This document shows positions 50,646 to 59,714 of a stretch of 64,000 nt of DNA, in pieces. Origin of the DNA: Cytophagales bacterium (GTDB taxonomy: Bacteria; Bacteroidota; Bacteroidia; Cytophagales; 172606-1); the NCBI GenBank assembly GCA_030446715.1, contig JAUJMU010000013.1, positions 108,733 to 172,732 on the forward strand, written 5' to 3'. The notes under the pieces are model-generated. The model saw only the letters and a program-made list of their open reading frames with translations. It searched no databases and was not told where the DNA came from. The translations under genes and the position numbers were made by a program. Within the stretch, counting starts at the first letter, position 1. Every line of letters begins with the position of its first letter.

Positions 50646-50715
50646 TGAGGTTATTACCTTCGTTAATCCACGACCCGTTTAGGTTAGTTAGAGATAACCT
50701 GAACACACGATGAAC

Positions 50716-50916
50716 TTAGCACTGGTAACGATCTCTGATATGATCATTATAGTAATTACCCTTTGATCCAGCCTCCAGTAGTCCCGAGTAGATATGATAA
50801 GGCACCCGACAAAAATCGTAAGTATCGCCTTGCTGAAACGTAATTTTCAGGCGCTGCCGCTCTGCGTCATAGCCAACCGCACAGATGGCACTTGAACGAA
50901 CTCGAATCATTTCCAT
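50716..50916 (-). CDS. KTSC domain-containing protein
   Basis: From the ATG at 50916 the protein has about 66 residues. It follows the KTSC domain: VRSSAICAVGYDAERQRL, FQQGDTYDFCRVP, YSGLLEAGSKGNYYNDHIRD. KTSC domains are small, found alone or fused to lysyl-tRNA synthetases, and thought to bind nucleic acid; no reaction is known. A longer frame to 50982 would use TTG. It sits between the AbiE and Wadjet operons, but co-function is not shown. Confidence 0.8.
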   Translation of the reverse strand: MEMIRVRSSAICAVGYDAERQRLKITFQQGDTYDFCRVPYHIYSGLLEAGSKGNYYNDHIRDRYQC

Positions 50917-51079
50917 TGAGGTAACAATAAATTTACAATTTGGATCCAATGCAACGACCGTCCAAGCTTGATTATCCTTCAACTCTAATTCAGTTTGACG
51001 TCATACACTAATCCATAATCATGTGAAGCCCTGCCAGAAGACCTGAGACTTCTGGGCAAAACCTGCGCAGCTATGAGTT

Positions 51080-52246
51080 TTAGGGTAATATTGAATACAA
51101 AACTTGATTTACGTACGCCTGTGGCAACTTTTCCTGCTCTAATCTATTCTTGTTATCTAAAGTTTTTAAGTATTTGTAAACATGTGCTTCCTCTGCGGTT
51201 AAAAAACTAAGCGTGTCGAGTTTACTACGCGGGCCGTTCACGGCAAATTCGTTATAATTATCAAAAGTGTGCCTATCCATCATGATACTTCTTGTCTTCG
51301 GGTAGTAACTTCGTAGTTGGTGCAATATTTGGAAACCATGCACATCAAGATCTCCCCAATAAAAAATGTTTTTATCGGTTAGCCACCTGGCATTTTTCAA
51401 GTAACTGACGTTAAATCCTCCGCCACTCCAAAGAGACAAAGTAGAAAGCAAAGGAGGCAGCGTTAGGAAATTCATTTTATTTTCCGCTATCAATACATTT
51501 TCTGCAGGAAAGCTCGTTTGCTCAAAATCCGAAAGAGGTACACAAACGTCCTTTAGTCTGTCATCCAACAATCCAGCTTGATCCAAAAACATGATGCGGA
51601 TTAATGGTTCATCGTATTTCAGAAAATAACGTTCTGCAAAACGCTTTTGACCTGCATTCCGGATATGATCTGGGATTAAAAAGTCCAGGAGTGACTGTAT
51701 CAGCGCAACATTTTCTTCGATAAACTTGGTATGAACTTCAATGGGCAACTGGCGAATGTACAAGTTGGGACGGGGGGTGTTAATAAAGTACTTACACACT
51801 TTAAGAACATCAACCCAATCAATTATAGGCTCTGTCAACCAGAGGCAGTTATGAAATGCCCAATTTCTTAATGAAGGGATGGTATGTACAATTTGCTCAT
51901 AGTGCAATAAAAATAGTTTCCAGTCCTTTTTTTTTCCCGTGAAAGCCACGTAATCCTCTACTGTTTCGAATACGACCGAATCCGGTAACTCGTGACTACC
52001 CGTGCGCCGGAAATTCCGGTCGGCGGTTTTTACCAGATAGCCACTCCCCGTTTGGTTTTTAGAATGGCGGAAAAGCGCTTCGATTTCCTGCTGCAATGCC
52101 TCAAAACGACTCGTTACCTGCCCGGACTGTACTTTGCCAACTCTATCAATGGATTTAGGGAAGAAAGAATCGCCTGTGATGTAGCTCTGCAGGAACGGTT
52201 TCCACCATTTGAGGGCCTGCTTTCTTATCTCCCCGGGGCTTATCAA
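51080..52246 (-). CDS. jetD: Wadjet system protein JetD (DUF3322/DUF2220, Toprim-like nuclease)
   Basis: A 388-residue protein. The N-terminal arm (DUF3322, about 1-180) is followed by a DUF2220 Toprim-like domain with the metal-binding YWGDLDVHGFQILHQLR (about 299-315). In characterised Wadjet systems JetD is the nuclease that cuts small circular plasmids sensed by the SMC complex. Length fits type I JetD. Its start, a TTG, overlaps the jetC stop (TTGA), indicating a coupled operon. It is the last gene of the operon. Confidence 0.9.
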   Translation of the reverse strand: MISPGEIRKQALKWWKPFLQSYITGDSFFPKSIDRVGKVQSGQVTSRFEALQQEIEALFRHSKNQTGSGYLVKTADRNFRRTGSHELPDSVVFETVEDYVAFTGKKKDWKLFLLHYEQIVHTIPSLRNWAFHNCLWLTEPIIDWVDVLKVCKYFINTPRPNLYIRQLPIEVHTKFIEENVALIQSLLDFLIPDHIRNAGQKRFAERYFLKYDEPLIRIMFLDQAGLLDDRLKDVCVPLSDFEQTSFPAENVLIAENKMNFLTLPPLLSTLSLWSGGGFNVSYLKNARWLTDKNIFYWGDLDVHGFQILHQLRSYYPKTRSIMMDRHTFDNYNEFAVNGPRSKLDTLSFLTAEEAHVYKYLKTLDNKNRLEQEKLPQAYVNQVLYSILP

Positions 52247-55200
52247 GGTAATTCGGCGTTTTGGAATACACTGTTATGCTTCATCTTCTCGGACTCATAC
52301 GCTTCTTTGGTAAAACTGCTGACCTGCGAATTGTTTCCTTCGCGGTTGCTCACAAAATGAAAAGAGTTTACGTGCCCTTCAATGACGTGGATTTTTTGTA
52401 AGGGCGTTACAATAAGCAGTTGCAAATTTAATTTTTTGAATAGTTCCAGCCCGTAACGGGTGCTTTCATCACTCCCGCGTCCAAAAGCCTCATCAATGGC
52501 CACGAAACGGAAGCTCCGGCTCTTGCTTTCACCGAACTGCAAACCAAACTGGTACGCAAGGGCACTGGCAAGAATAGTATAGGCCAGCTTTTCTTTCTGC
52601 CCGCCACTTTTACCCCCGGAACCTTCGTAAAATTCCTTCTCGGAATCATCGGCCCGATAACGTTCACTGGCATTAAATTCAAACCATTGCCTTACGTCCG
52701 TAACGGTACTCGTCCAGTCTTTGTCACTACTGTCCATACTGGCAAAACGGTCGAGGATACGTTTCACCTGCTCATATTTTTCTTCGGTGTACAATTCGGC
52801 GTTGCTGCTAAAAGAATGAATGTAACATTTCTTCAGTTCTTCCCGGAACAGGCGAACGTCCTTGTTGGTGGTTGCATCCATCAAAATGGTGATGCAGGTA
52901 TCCTGGGCGGCGTTATAAACAATCTCGGCGAGATGCTGATTGATGGTACGTATTTTTTGTTTGATGTCTTTTTCATGTTTTTCCAACTGGCTGTCAAACA
53001 CAGCAATACTATTAATGGTATTCCGGTTCAATTCTTCTTTAAAGCGTTCCTCGTGGCGCTTCAGATCTTCTGATACCAGCTTTTCAAATTTCTTCATATA
53101 CTCGGCTCTCGCCTCAATACTTTCCGCGATTTCGCTGTACTCAGCCCGTGAATGCTCTTTGATCTCCCGCATTTTTCTTTCTATGGAAGAGCGGATGCCC
53201 ATTTGCCTGCCCCGAAGTCTTTTCAGTTCACCGGAGTCTCCCTGAAACTGCTTTCTGAATTCCTCCTGCCGGTTATCTATATTTTTGAGTGTAATACTTT
53301 TTTCAGTCAGTTTCTCTTCAATCACAGGAAACCATCTTTCCTGCTGATGCTGATTTGTCTGTTCCGTTTGTCGCCTGGTACTGTCGGTTTGCTCGTGCAA
53401 GTGCTGGATGCTATTTTTCAGCCCCCCCACTTTTTCCGTAGCCTGGGTTTCTTTCGCTTTGGTCTGAGCGATCATTTTCTCAGTTTCGATCTTGCTTTTC
53501 TCCAGCAAGGCAAGCACGTCGTTGTTGGTGAGCAATTCGTTACGATCTTGTTCCAACTGGTATATCTTTTCTACGTGGTACTGCCAGTTGAGGCGCGTAT
53601 AGTCTTTCTGGCTTAATAAAACCGCCAACTGTTGTTTTAACGCCTCGTTTTTTCTTTGTTGATCTTCAAGGGTAGCCTGCTTACCCGCCAGCTGTTTTAC
53701 TGCTGCTTCCAGCTTACTGAGCGAAGATTCTAGCGTTCTTATTTTTTCCGTATTACTCCAGCCCAGCACGTAGTTCCGGCGGTCATCCAGCCTTTGCCGG
53801 TCATCTTTCGTGTGCCGGATTCGTCCGCTCTTGATCAGTCCCTGCCGGGTAATGCCGTATGGTACGTGTTGCAGGCCGGTTATATCCGTGCCGATGTAGT
53901 CCCCGAAACTGCGGTGGAGGTACGTTTCGAGCCATTCATAAAAAGGCGTATCTGGTTTAATATCTACCTTACAGATAATGCTGTCACTGTCCGGTTGTTT
54001 AGTGGTGCGTCCATTCGCAGCCAGGTCCGCTTCCAGGTAAGTTAATTTTATACCCCGTCCATCGGCTCCCCTTAATGGGTTATCGTTGACGTATTGGCTG
54101 ACACTGCGGTAGTGAATTTTAGGCACCAGCAGGCTGATACCGGTATCCCGCAATAGTTTTTCGATCGCACCTTCCCATTCCTTTTCGCTGTCATTGACGC
54201 GTAGCAACTCACCCGCGAAGGGAAGTTCTTGTTCATGGATGCGCAGATCAGCACAAAGCTGAACGCGAAAGCCGATTAGCCAGGCAGGTATCTGAGTTTT
54301 ACGCGCTTTTAATGACTGTAGCTCCCGTTGTTCCGTCTGGTATTCCGTCTCCTGTCGGCGCAACTCACTTACTACGTTATCCCTTTCATCCCTGAGTTCA
54401 CTTTCGCGCGAGGTACATTGTTCATTGAGCCGGTTTGCCCGCTGAATGTTTGCCTGAAAATCTTTTTCTTCATGGATGTTTTTAAGACCACACTGCGCGG
54501 CCAGCCGTTGGTAATCATCAAAATCCTTTTGTTTGTCTTTTTTGTCCTGCTCGTGACGTTTGATTTCTTCTCCTATTTGTTCGATGCGTTTGCCGCCGTT
54601 GCCCGCAATATCCTGTAGGATTGCCTGTCTTTTATCCTCCAGGCTGTCTACCTCTTTAGCCAACCGTTGCTGCTGGTGGATTTCCTGCGCTAACTCTGCT
54701 TGTGCATTGGCAATGGCTTTTTCCAGCAACAGCAGTTTCTTTTGGGCGAACCAAACCGGCATGGCTTCCAGCATCGCTTCTATGTCTTCAATTTCCTTTA
54801 TTACGTTCCCGTATTCTACACAAGCCTCTATCAACGGTTTTAACATCTGGTGTTGTTCGCGGGCGTGCACTACAGCGGTATGGGCGGTCTTGAGGTCGTC
54901 AAACCGTTTGAGCAGGGCAGATATCTGATCCTTTACATCGGTTTGTTCCAGCATCTGTTCCCGCACAAAATCAGTCAGGCTGCTTACCGATTTCATGGAT
55001 ACCGTCTGGTAAAACAGGTCAATGGCTTTATCGCTGTTCATACCAAAAAGCCTGCGGAAATGTTCACTATATTGGGTGAAGTTATCGTTGAACAATTGGA
55101 TGCCTTCGGTACGGCGCAATCGCTTGCGCAAATCATGGATGTCTGTAAAACCGCTGAAATGCTCTTTAATGGTAAGGGCTTGGGTACCGATTACCAACAA

Positions 55201-55647
55201 TTTTTCTACTTTTCCCTCGTTTCCAATCCAGAAAAGCTGTGCCAGACACACTTGTTCCCCATAACCTTCGTTGTAAAAATTACCAATAATTACGGTATAG
55301 GTATTATCGTCTGGCCGGAGGTAGACTTTTCTGGCTACTTTGGTGATTTCTTCCTTCTCTTTTTTGTATTCTCCTTTCACGTAGCTCAGCAGATTACGTT
55401 CTTTCCCCTCTGCCCCGGCCGCTTTATTGAACACAATCTTGTTGTGCGGTACCAAAAGACAGGTGAGCGCATCTACCAGCGTAGATTTACCCGAACCAAT
55501 ATCCCCGGTAAGCAATGTATTATGGCCATCAAGTTGTATTTGCCAGCGAACCTTGTTAAAGGTGCCCCAATTGAACACCTCCAGATATTGCAGGCGAAAG
55601 CCTGCTTGAGGCGTATTTTCTGTGAACGGGGGTATCAGTTCTTCCAT
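52243..55647 (-). CDS. jetC: Wadjet system SMC-like ATPase JetC
   Basis: A 1,134-residue SMC/MukB-like ATPase. Walker A is GDIGSGKST (48-56). Two long coiled coils (about 300-480 and 650-950) flank a hinge-like region. The C-terminal ABC signature is SGGKSGGQKEK, and Walker B is FVAIDEAFGRG. In Wadjet, JetC with JetA and JetB forms a condensin-like complex that extrudes DNA loops and exposes small circular DNA to JetD. Length is typical. It follows jetB by 12 bases. All ATPase motifs are intact. Confidence 0.93.
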   Translation of the reverse strand: MEELIPPFTENTPQAGFRLQYLEVFNWGTFNKVRWQIQLDGHNTLLTGDIGSGKSTLVDALTCLLVPHNKIVFNKAAGAEGKERNLLSYVKGEYKKEKEEITKVARKVYLRPDDNTYTVIIGNFYNEGYGEQVCLAQLFWIGNEGKVEKLLVIGTQALTIKEHFSGFTDIHDLRKRLRRTEGIQLFNDNFTQYSEHFRRLFGMNSDKAIDLFYQTVSMKSVSSLTDFVREQMLEQTDVKDQISALLKRFDDLKTAHTAVVHAREQHQMLKPLIEACVEYGNVIKEIEDIEAMLEAMPVWFAQKKLLLLEKAIANAQAELAQEIHQQQRLAKEVDSLEDKRQAILQDIAGNGGKRIEQIGEEIKRHEQDKKDKQKDFDDYQRLAAQCGLKNIHEEKDFQANIQRANRLNEQCTSRESELRDERDNVVSELRRQETEYQTEQRELQSLKARKTQIPAWLIGFRVQLCADLRIHEQELPFAGELLRVNDSEKEWEGAIEKLLRDTGISLLVPKIHYRSVSQYVNDNPLRGADGRGIKLTYLEADLAANGRTTKQPDSDSIICKVDIKPDTPFYEWLETYLHRSFGDYIGTDITGLQHVPYGITRQGLIKSGRIRHTKDDRQRLDDRRNYVLGWSNTEKIRTLESSLSKLEAAVKQLAGKQATLEDQQRKNEALKQQLAVLLSQKDYTRLNWQYHVEKIYQLEQDRNELLTNNDVLALLEKSKIETEKMIAQTKAKETQATEKVGGLKNSIQHLHEQTDSTRRQTEQTNQHQQERWFPVIEEKLTEKSITLKNIDNRQEEFRKQFQGDSGELKRLRGRQMGIRSSIERKMREIKEHSRAEYSEIAESIEARAEYMKKFEKLVSEDLKRHEERFKEELNRNTINSIAVFDSQLEKHEKDIKQKIRTINQHLAEIVYNAAQDTCITILMDATTNKDVRLFREELKKCYIHSFSSNAELYTEEKYEQVKRILDRFASMDSSDKDWTSTVTDVRQWFEFNASERYRADDSEKEFYEGSGGKSGGQKEKLAYTILASALAYQFGLQFGESKSRSFRFVAIDEAFGRGSDESTRYGLELFKKLNLQLLIVTPLQKIHVIEGHVNSFHFVSNREGNNSQVSSFTKEAYESEKMKHNSVFQNAELP

Positions 55648-55659
55648 GTACAGTTCCCT

Positions 55660-56229
55660 TTATTCAGTTACTTGCTTTTCAGAGGCATAAGCTTGCAACT
55701 TTTTTAATGCCTCATCAACCACGTCTGCATTTACAAAACCTTTGATGATCCGGTGTAGCTCATAGTTTCTTTGATTGTCTTCCAGTTTTCGCAGAAAGCC
55801 TATTTCAATCACCTTACTGATGGTGGCAACAATCTTTTCCTGTTGTTTCGCCTCATCTGGTGCTTTAGGTAAAAAGACCTTTGCCCGATTAATGATCTCC
55901 TGTTCACTGATAATGGAACGCACTGCCCCGCCCTGGGCATCCTGCTCCAGCAGATACTTTCTTAAAAGAAGAGACAACAAAGAAGTAAAGAAGTTGAGTT
56001 GCCTTTTTTCAACCAGTTTTGGAAGCGCGGTCTCCTCGGCTTCCCATTCTTTTTGGTATAGATAGGCAAAGCCTTCGCTTTTGTTGAGGTATAATTGGAG
56101 GCCTACAGGCAAAAAATATTTTTTTACGTCTGGCTCATAGCGTAAAAGATTCTCCCATGTCTCTTTCTGATAATCATACACGATACCTTTCAGCAAGGCA
56201 ATCAGACTTAAAGAATATTCGCGATTCAT
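55660..56229 (-). CDS. jetB: Wadjet system protein JetB (DUF4194)
   Basis: A 189-residue protein of the DUF4194/MukE-like kleisin-associated type. It has FFLPVGLQLYLNKSEGFAYL, LLSLLLRKYLLEQDAQGG and LRKLEDNQRNYELHRIIKGF, typical of winged-helix JetB proteins. It is the accessory subunit that holds the JetA-JetC ring together. Length (about 190-230 in the family) is normal. It lies three bases after jetA and 12 before jetC. Confidence 0.88.
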   Translation of the reverse strand: MNREYSLSLIALLKGIVYDYQKETWENLLRYEPDVKKYFLPVGLQLYLNKSEGFAYLYQKEWEAEETALPKLVEKRQLNFFTSLLSLLLRKYLLEQDAQGGAVRSIISEQEIINRAKVFLPKAPDEAKQQEKIVATISKVIEIGFLRKLEDNQRNYELHRIIKGFVNADVVDEALKKLQAYASEKQVTE

Positions 56230-56232
56230 AAT

Positions 56233-56727
56233 TTACCGGTTAAAAATGATCAGGGGTGACCGCAGACGATACCTTTTCCCGCTGTCTCTATCTTCCACCC
56301 GTATTTCCTCCTTTTCGTCATGGTTCACGTAATGCTTATCACTGGTGGTGGCTATCTGGATGTAACCCAATACTTCAGCTACCCCCTTAGTCGGTTTGTA
56401 TTGGTTTAACACTTCCGATAACGCGGCTTGGGATTTACTCCGCAACAGGGTTCTGACATTATTTCGTAACGCTTCAATATCTACATAAAATTGTTCAAAC
56501 AATAGGTAGGTATCAGCCTCCGATTTGCCATCTACTATTTCCGTTTTTTCGAAGGCTACTTTTACGGGTGGCCTGAAAAGCGGCCTTTCCATAATTAATG
56601 CTGGTTTAAAGAGCCCCGTAATCTCTTCCATGTCACCGGCGGGCAAGTTCAGCCGAAAAACGCCTCCATAATTGAGGATGTTTTTTTCTTCGTTCCGGGC
56701 CGCAATCAGAATGGAAATTTTGGGCAT
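56233..56727 (-). pseudogene. jetA: Wadjet JetA (DUF3375), 5'-truncated and fused to a foreign start
   Basis: JetA is the kleisin-like subunit of Wadjet, normally about 470-500 residues. Here only the C-terminal about 145 residues are present (LFEQFYVDIEALRNNVRTLL, LNQYKPTKGVAEVLGYIQIA, SGKRYRLRSPLIIF). The first about 17 residues (MPKISILIAARNEEKNI) are not JetA-like but look like the N-terminus of a family 2 glycosyltransferase. The junction lies near 56675. The operon therefore lacks most of jetA, and a functional complex is unlikely unless another copy exists. The sequence upstream is a rearranged mosaic. Confidence 0.85.
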
Positions 56728-56740
56728 TATCAGTCTGGAT

Positions 56741-57990
56741 CTGGATTTTCAGGATTGCCGGAATTGCCGGATTACCTGTTGATGGATTGACTTATTCAGG
56801 GATTTCAGGGGAAAATATCTGTGCCTCTGCGGTCCGTGTAAAACATTTACACTTAAAGCTTCATGAACTGGTATTCTTTTCCGGCAAAATATTCCATGAA
56901 ACGGGGAAGCACGTACTGAAGATCACTAAGTTTTGATCTGTAGAAGATTCGTGCGGATAAGCCGGGAATTTGAGGCTGTCGATTATAAGACTTTTATCTG
57001 TCTAAACGGGCAACTGATAACGCAACAACTACTTAGCCGTTTGAATGGGAACGGGCCGTCGCCTTTATTGTGAAACGTGCTGGCCGAGCCGGCGCAGGGC
57101 AAGGCAGACATTTCCCGGGTGAAAGGGTCTGGTCAAAGTCGCCGCTGGAGCAGGTCTGGGAGCGAAATAAAAGCCAGCACGCTCGCCGCTGAACGCCTGC
57201 CGGAATAATCAGCTGGTAATCTTTGCGCAGGGTGTGTAGCCGCCCGTGGCTGGCGGGTCATGCCGCGGATTTTCCGTGCGCATGGGGCCGGAACAGCCGG
57301 GGCGGCTCGTTCCGATGCGTTGCTGGCAAAGACCCAATCAGTATTATGGATATAGTCAGCGAAGCCCGTGATTTCCAGCCGGGTTCAGGTGAAACTGCGG
57401 CTTGTCGGTTATAAGTGTGATTGTCACCGGCGGGCCTACCGTATGGCGCAATCAGAATGGAAATTTTGGGCATTATCAGTCTGGGATTTTCAGGTCGGAC
57501 CGGATTCCTGAACACTTCCGGGTGCTTGCCGATGTTGTCCCCGACACAGAAAAAGCCGTTTTCCGTCGCCTTTATTGTGTTGTGCAGACATTTCCCGGGT
57601 GAAAGGGTCTGGTCAAAGTCGCCGCTGAGCACATCCCACATAATCAGCTGGTAACTTCCAGAACCCAGCCGGGGCGGCTCTCGATGCGTGCCTGCTCGGG
57701 AATGGGCCCATCGTCGTTATAAGGTGAGGTGCAGCATTTTCTCACCGCTGTGCCGGTGCCACACTCGGTTATACTTCCGGGTGCTTGCCGATGTTGCGAC
57801 ACAGAAAAAGGTAGCTTCTCCCGTAGCCGGGTACTTCCAAACCCACTCGGTTACCTCGGGAATGGGCCCATCGTCGAAGGTGAGGTGCAGCATACCGCTG
57901 TGCCGGTGCCACAGGTTATACGGAAAAGAAGGGATTCTTGTGCCAGTACATATTATAACTGAAAATTGAAAACGGGGTGTCCTGATCCGG
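56741..57990 (-). pseudogene. scrambled polysaccharide deacetylase remnant (duplicated mosaic)
   Basis: The minus strand carries pieces of a NodB-type polysaccharide deacetylase out of order and repeated: LHLTFDDGPIPEVTEWV, ATFFCV, GDNIGKHPEVF, MWDVLSGDFDQTLSPGKC and the end QYVLPRFMEYFAGKEYQF (about 56863-56925). The MPKISILIA start also recurs at 57447-57484. Exact direct repeats include 57104-57147 with 57584-57627 (44 bp), 56701-56738 with 57447-57484 (38 bp), 57514-57537 with 57773-57796, 57696-57716 with 57856-57876, and 57721-57737 with 57877-57893. No intact gene is present in this 1.2-kb stretch. Confidence 0.8.
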
Positions 57991-58100
57991 GCATTTCCTG
58001 CCCGGCCCATTAACTCAATAACCCAATAACTTGCAAAGGCAGAAAGTTATGGGTATTTTCAAATTTTACCATTTTCCGCAAAAATACACTTCAGGTACTT

Positions 58101-59540
58101 ATGGCGTCCTCCTCTCCTGTTCAAGGTACTCTTGTGCGTTCACTTGGCCTTTTCTCGGCCTTTCTGCTGATTGTCAGTTCCATCATCGGGTCGGGTGTGT
58201 TCAAAAAGGTGGCTCCGATGGCGGCCGAACCGCAGTCGCCGGGGTTGGTGCTGCTGTGCTGGGGGCTGGCCGGCCTGATTACGCTCTGCGGTGCACTGAG
58301 CAATGCCGAGGTAGCCGGTATGATTGCCGACTCCGGCGGCCAGTACGTTTATTTCCGGAAAATGTACGGCCCTCTGTTTGCTTACCTCTACGGCTGGTCG
58401 TGCTTCGCAGTGATTCAGTCGTCGGCGGCGGCCTCCATAGCTTATGTCTTTTCCCAATCTTTCAATTCGTTGATTCACTTACCAGTCTTGCCGCCCGGGG
58501 TGACCCGCCTGAACATTGCCGGTATTTTTTATCCTTTTGATAACATAGGTGTAAAGCTGCTTGCCATCGGGCTGATCTGGACCCTTACGGCCGTCAACTA
58601 CCGGGGTGTGCGGTACGGCGGTGGTCTCAGCAACCTGGTTACCGTGGCGGTGGTGATCTGTATCTTTTCAGTAGTGCTGCTGGGGCTTTCAATCGGCGGT
58701 GGCGGATTGGATAATATTCAAACACCGGCGGAGGGTTACGTTTCCCGGTCGTGGGCCGGCACAGGACTGATCGGTTCCATTTTCGGCGCATTACTCAGCG
58801 CCTTCTGGGCTTACGAGGGCTGGAACAGCCTGAGCTTTATCGGTGGTGAGATCAAGTCACCGAACCGCAACATTCCGCTGGCCCTGATCTTCGGCGTACT
58901 TTTCGTAATGACCGTGTATCTGCTGGTCAACTTCACCTATTTATATGTACTGCCGATTGATCAGCTCATCAGTGCCCACGAATCTAAAAACACCATTGCG
59001 GCGGTGGCCGTGATCCGCAGTTTTCTGGGTGATGGCGGGGTCCTGTTTATTTCGGTGCTGATTCTGGTGGCAACATTCGGCTGCACCAATACTACCCTGC
59101 TGATGGCTTCCCGGATTTACTACGCCATGGCCCGCAACGGCCTTTTCTTCCGCACGGCTGCCTGGTGCCACCCTGCCTACAATACGCCTTCCAACGCCCT
59201 GGTGCTACAGGCAGGCTGGGCTTCAGTACTGATCCTGTCGGGCAGCTTCGATCAGCTGACTGATATGCTCATTTTTGCCTCCTTTATTTATTACGGCTCC
59301 ACGGCCTTCGGGGTATTTGTGCTGCGGCGGAAAATGCCTGATGCTCCCCGCCCCTACCGGGTGATCGGATACCCGGTAGTACCCGCCCTGTTTGTACTTT
59401 TTTGCGCTTCTCTGGTCGTAATTACGCTGTACACCCGTCCCCGCGAAGCATTCATGGGCCTGGCCCTGATTCTGGCCGGGTTACCTTTCTACTTTTACTG
59501 GAACCGGAAAAACAACATAAATAAAGAAGTAACAGCATAG
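58101..59540 (+). CDS. amino acid permease (APC superfamily)
   Basis: A 479-residue inner-membrane transporter with about twelve hydrophobic helices. The first helix motif IVSSIIGSGVFKKVAPMA (about 24-41) carries the G-S-G substrate-binding signature of APC transporters. Later come GGQYVYFRKMYGPLFAYLYGW and AFWAYEGWNSLSFIGGEIKSPNRNIP, which match the LAT-type subfamily of amino-acid exchangers. Length is normal. Substrate cannot be predicted. It lies just downstream of the scrambled region and is itself intact. Confidence 0.92.
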   Translation: MASSSPVQGTLVRSLGLFSAFLLIVSSIIGSGVFKKVAPMAAEPQSPGLVLLCWGLAGLITLCGALSNAEVAGMIADSGGQYVYFRKMYGPLFAYLYGWSCFAVIQSSAAASIAYVFSQSFNSLIHLPVLPPGVTRLNIAGIFYPFDNIGVKLLAIGLIWTLTAVNYRGVRYGGGLSNLVTVAVVICIFSVVLLGLSIGGGGLDNIQTPAEGYVSRSWAGTGLIGSIFGALLSAFWAYEGWNSLSFIGGEIKSPNRNIPLALIFGVLFVMTVYLLVNFTYLYVLPIDQLISAHESKNTIAAVAVIRSFLGDGGVLFISVLILVATFGCTNTTLLMASRIYYAMARNGLFFRTAAWCHPAYNTPSNALVLQAGWASVLILSGSFDQLTDMLIFASFIYYGSTAFGVFVLRRKMPDAPRPYRVIGYPVVPALFVLFCASLVVITLYTRPREAFMGLALILAGLPFYFYWNRKNNINKEVTA

Positions 59541-59714
59541 AAACCAGTATATTATTCCACCCCAACTGCCAGCTATGAAATAATATTCCTTTTATATCTC
59601 CTGATATATCTCCTGAAAATGTACTTTTTGCATTCTTTTTGCATGGCTACCCCTGAAAGATTAACGGTAATTTTAAGGTAGTCAATTTTTCCGCAGTTCT
59701 CCTACGAGCCAGCC

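Noticed and set aside
57223-57654. Short plus-strand open frames in the scrambled region
   Set aside because: They are the complement of deacetylase fragments and change with each duplication.
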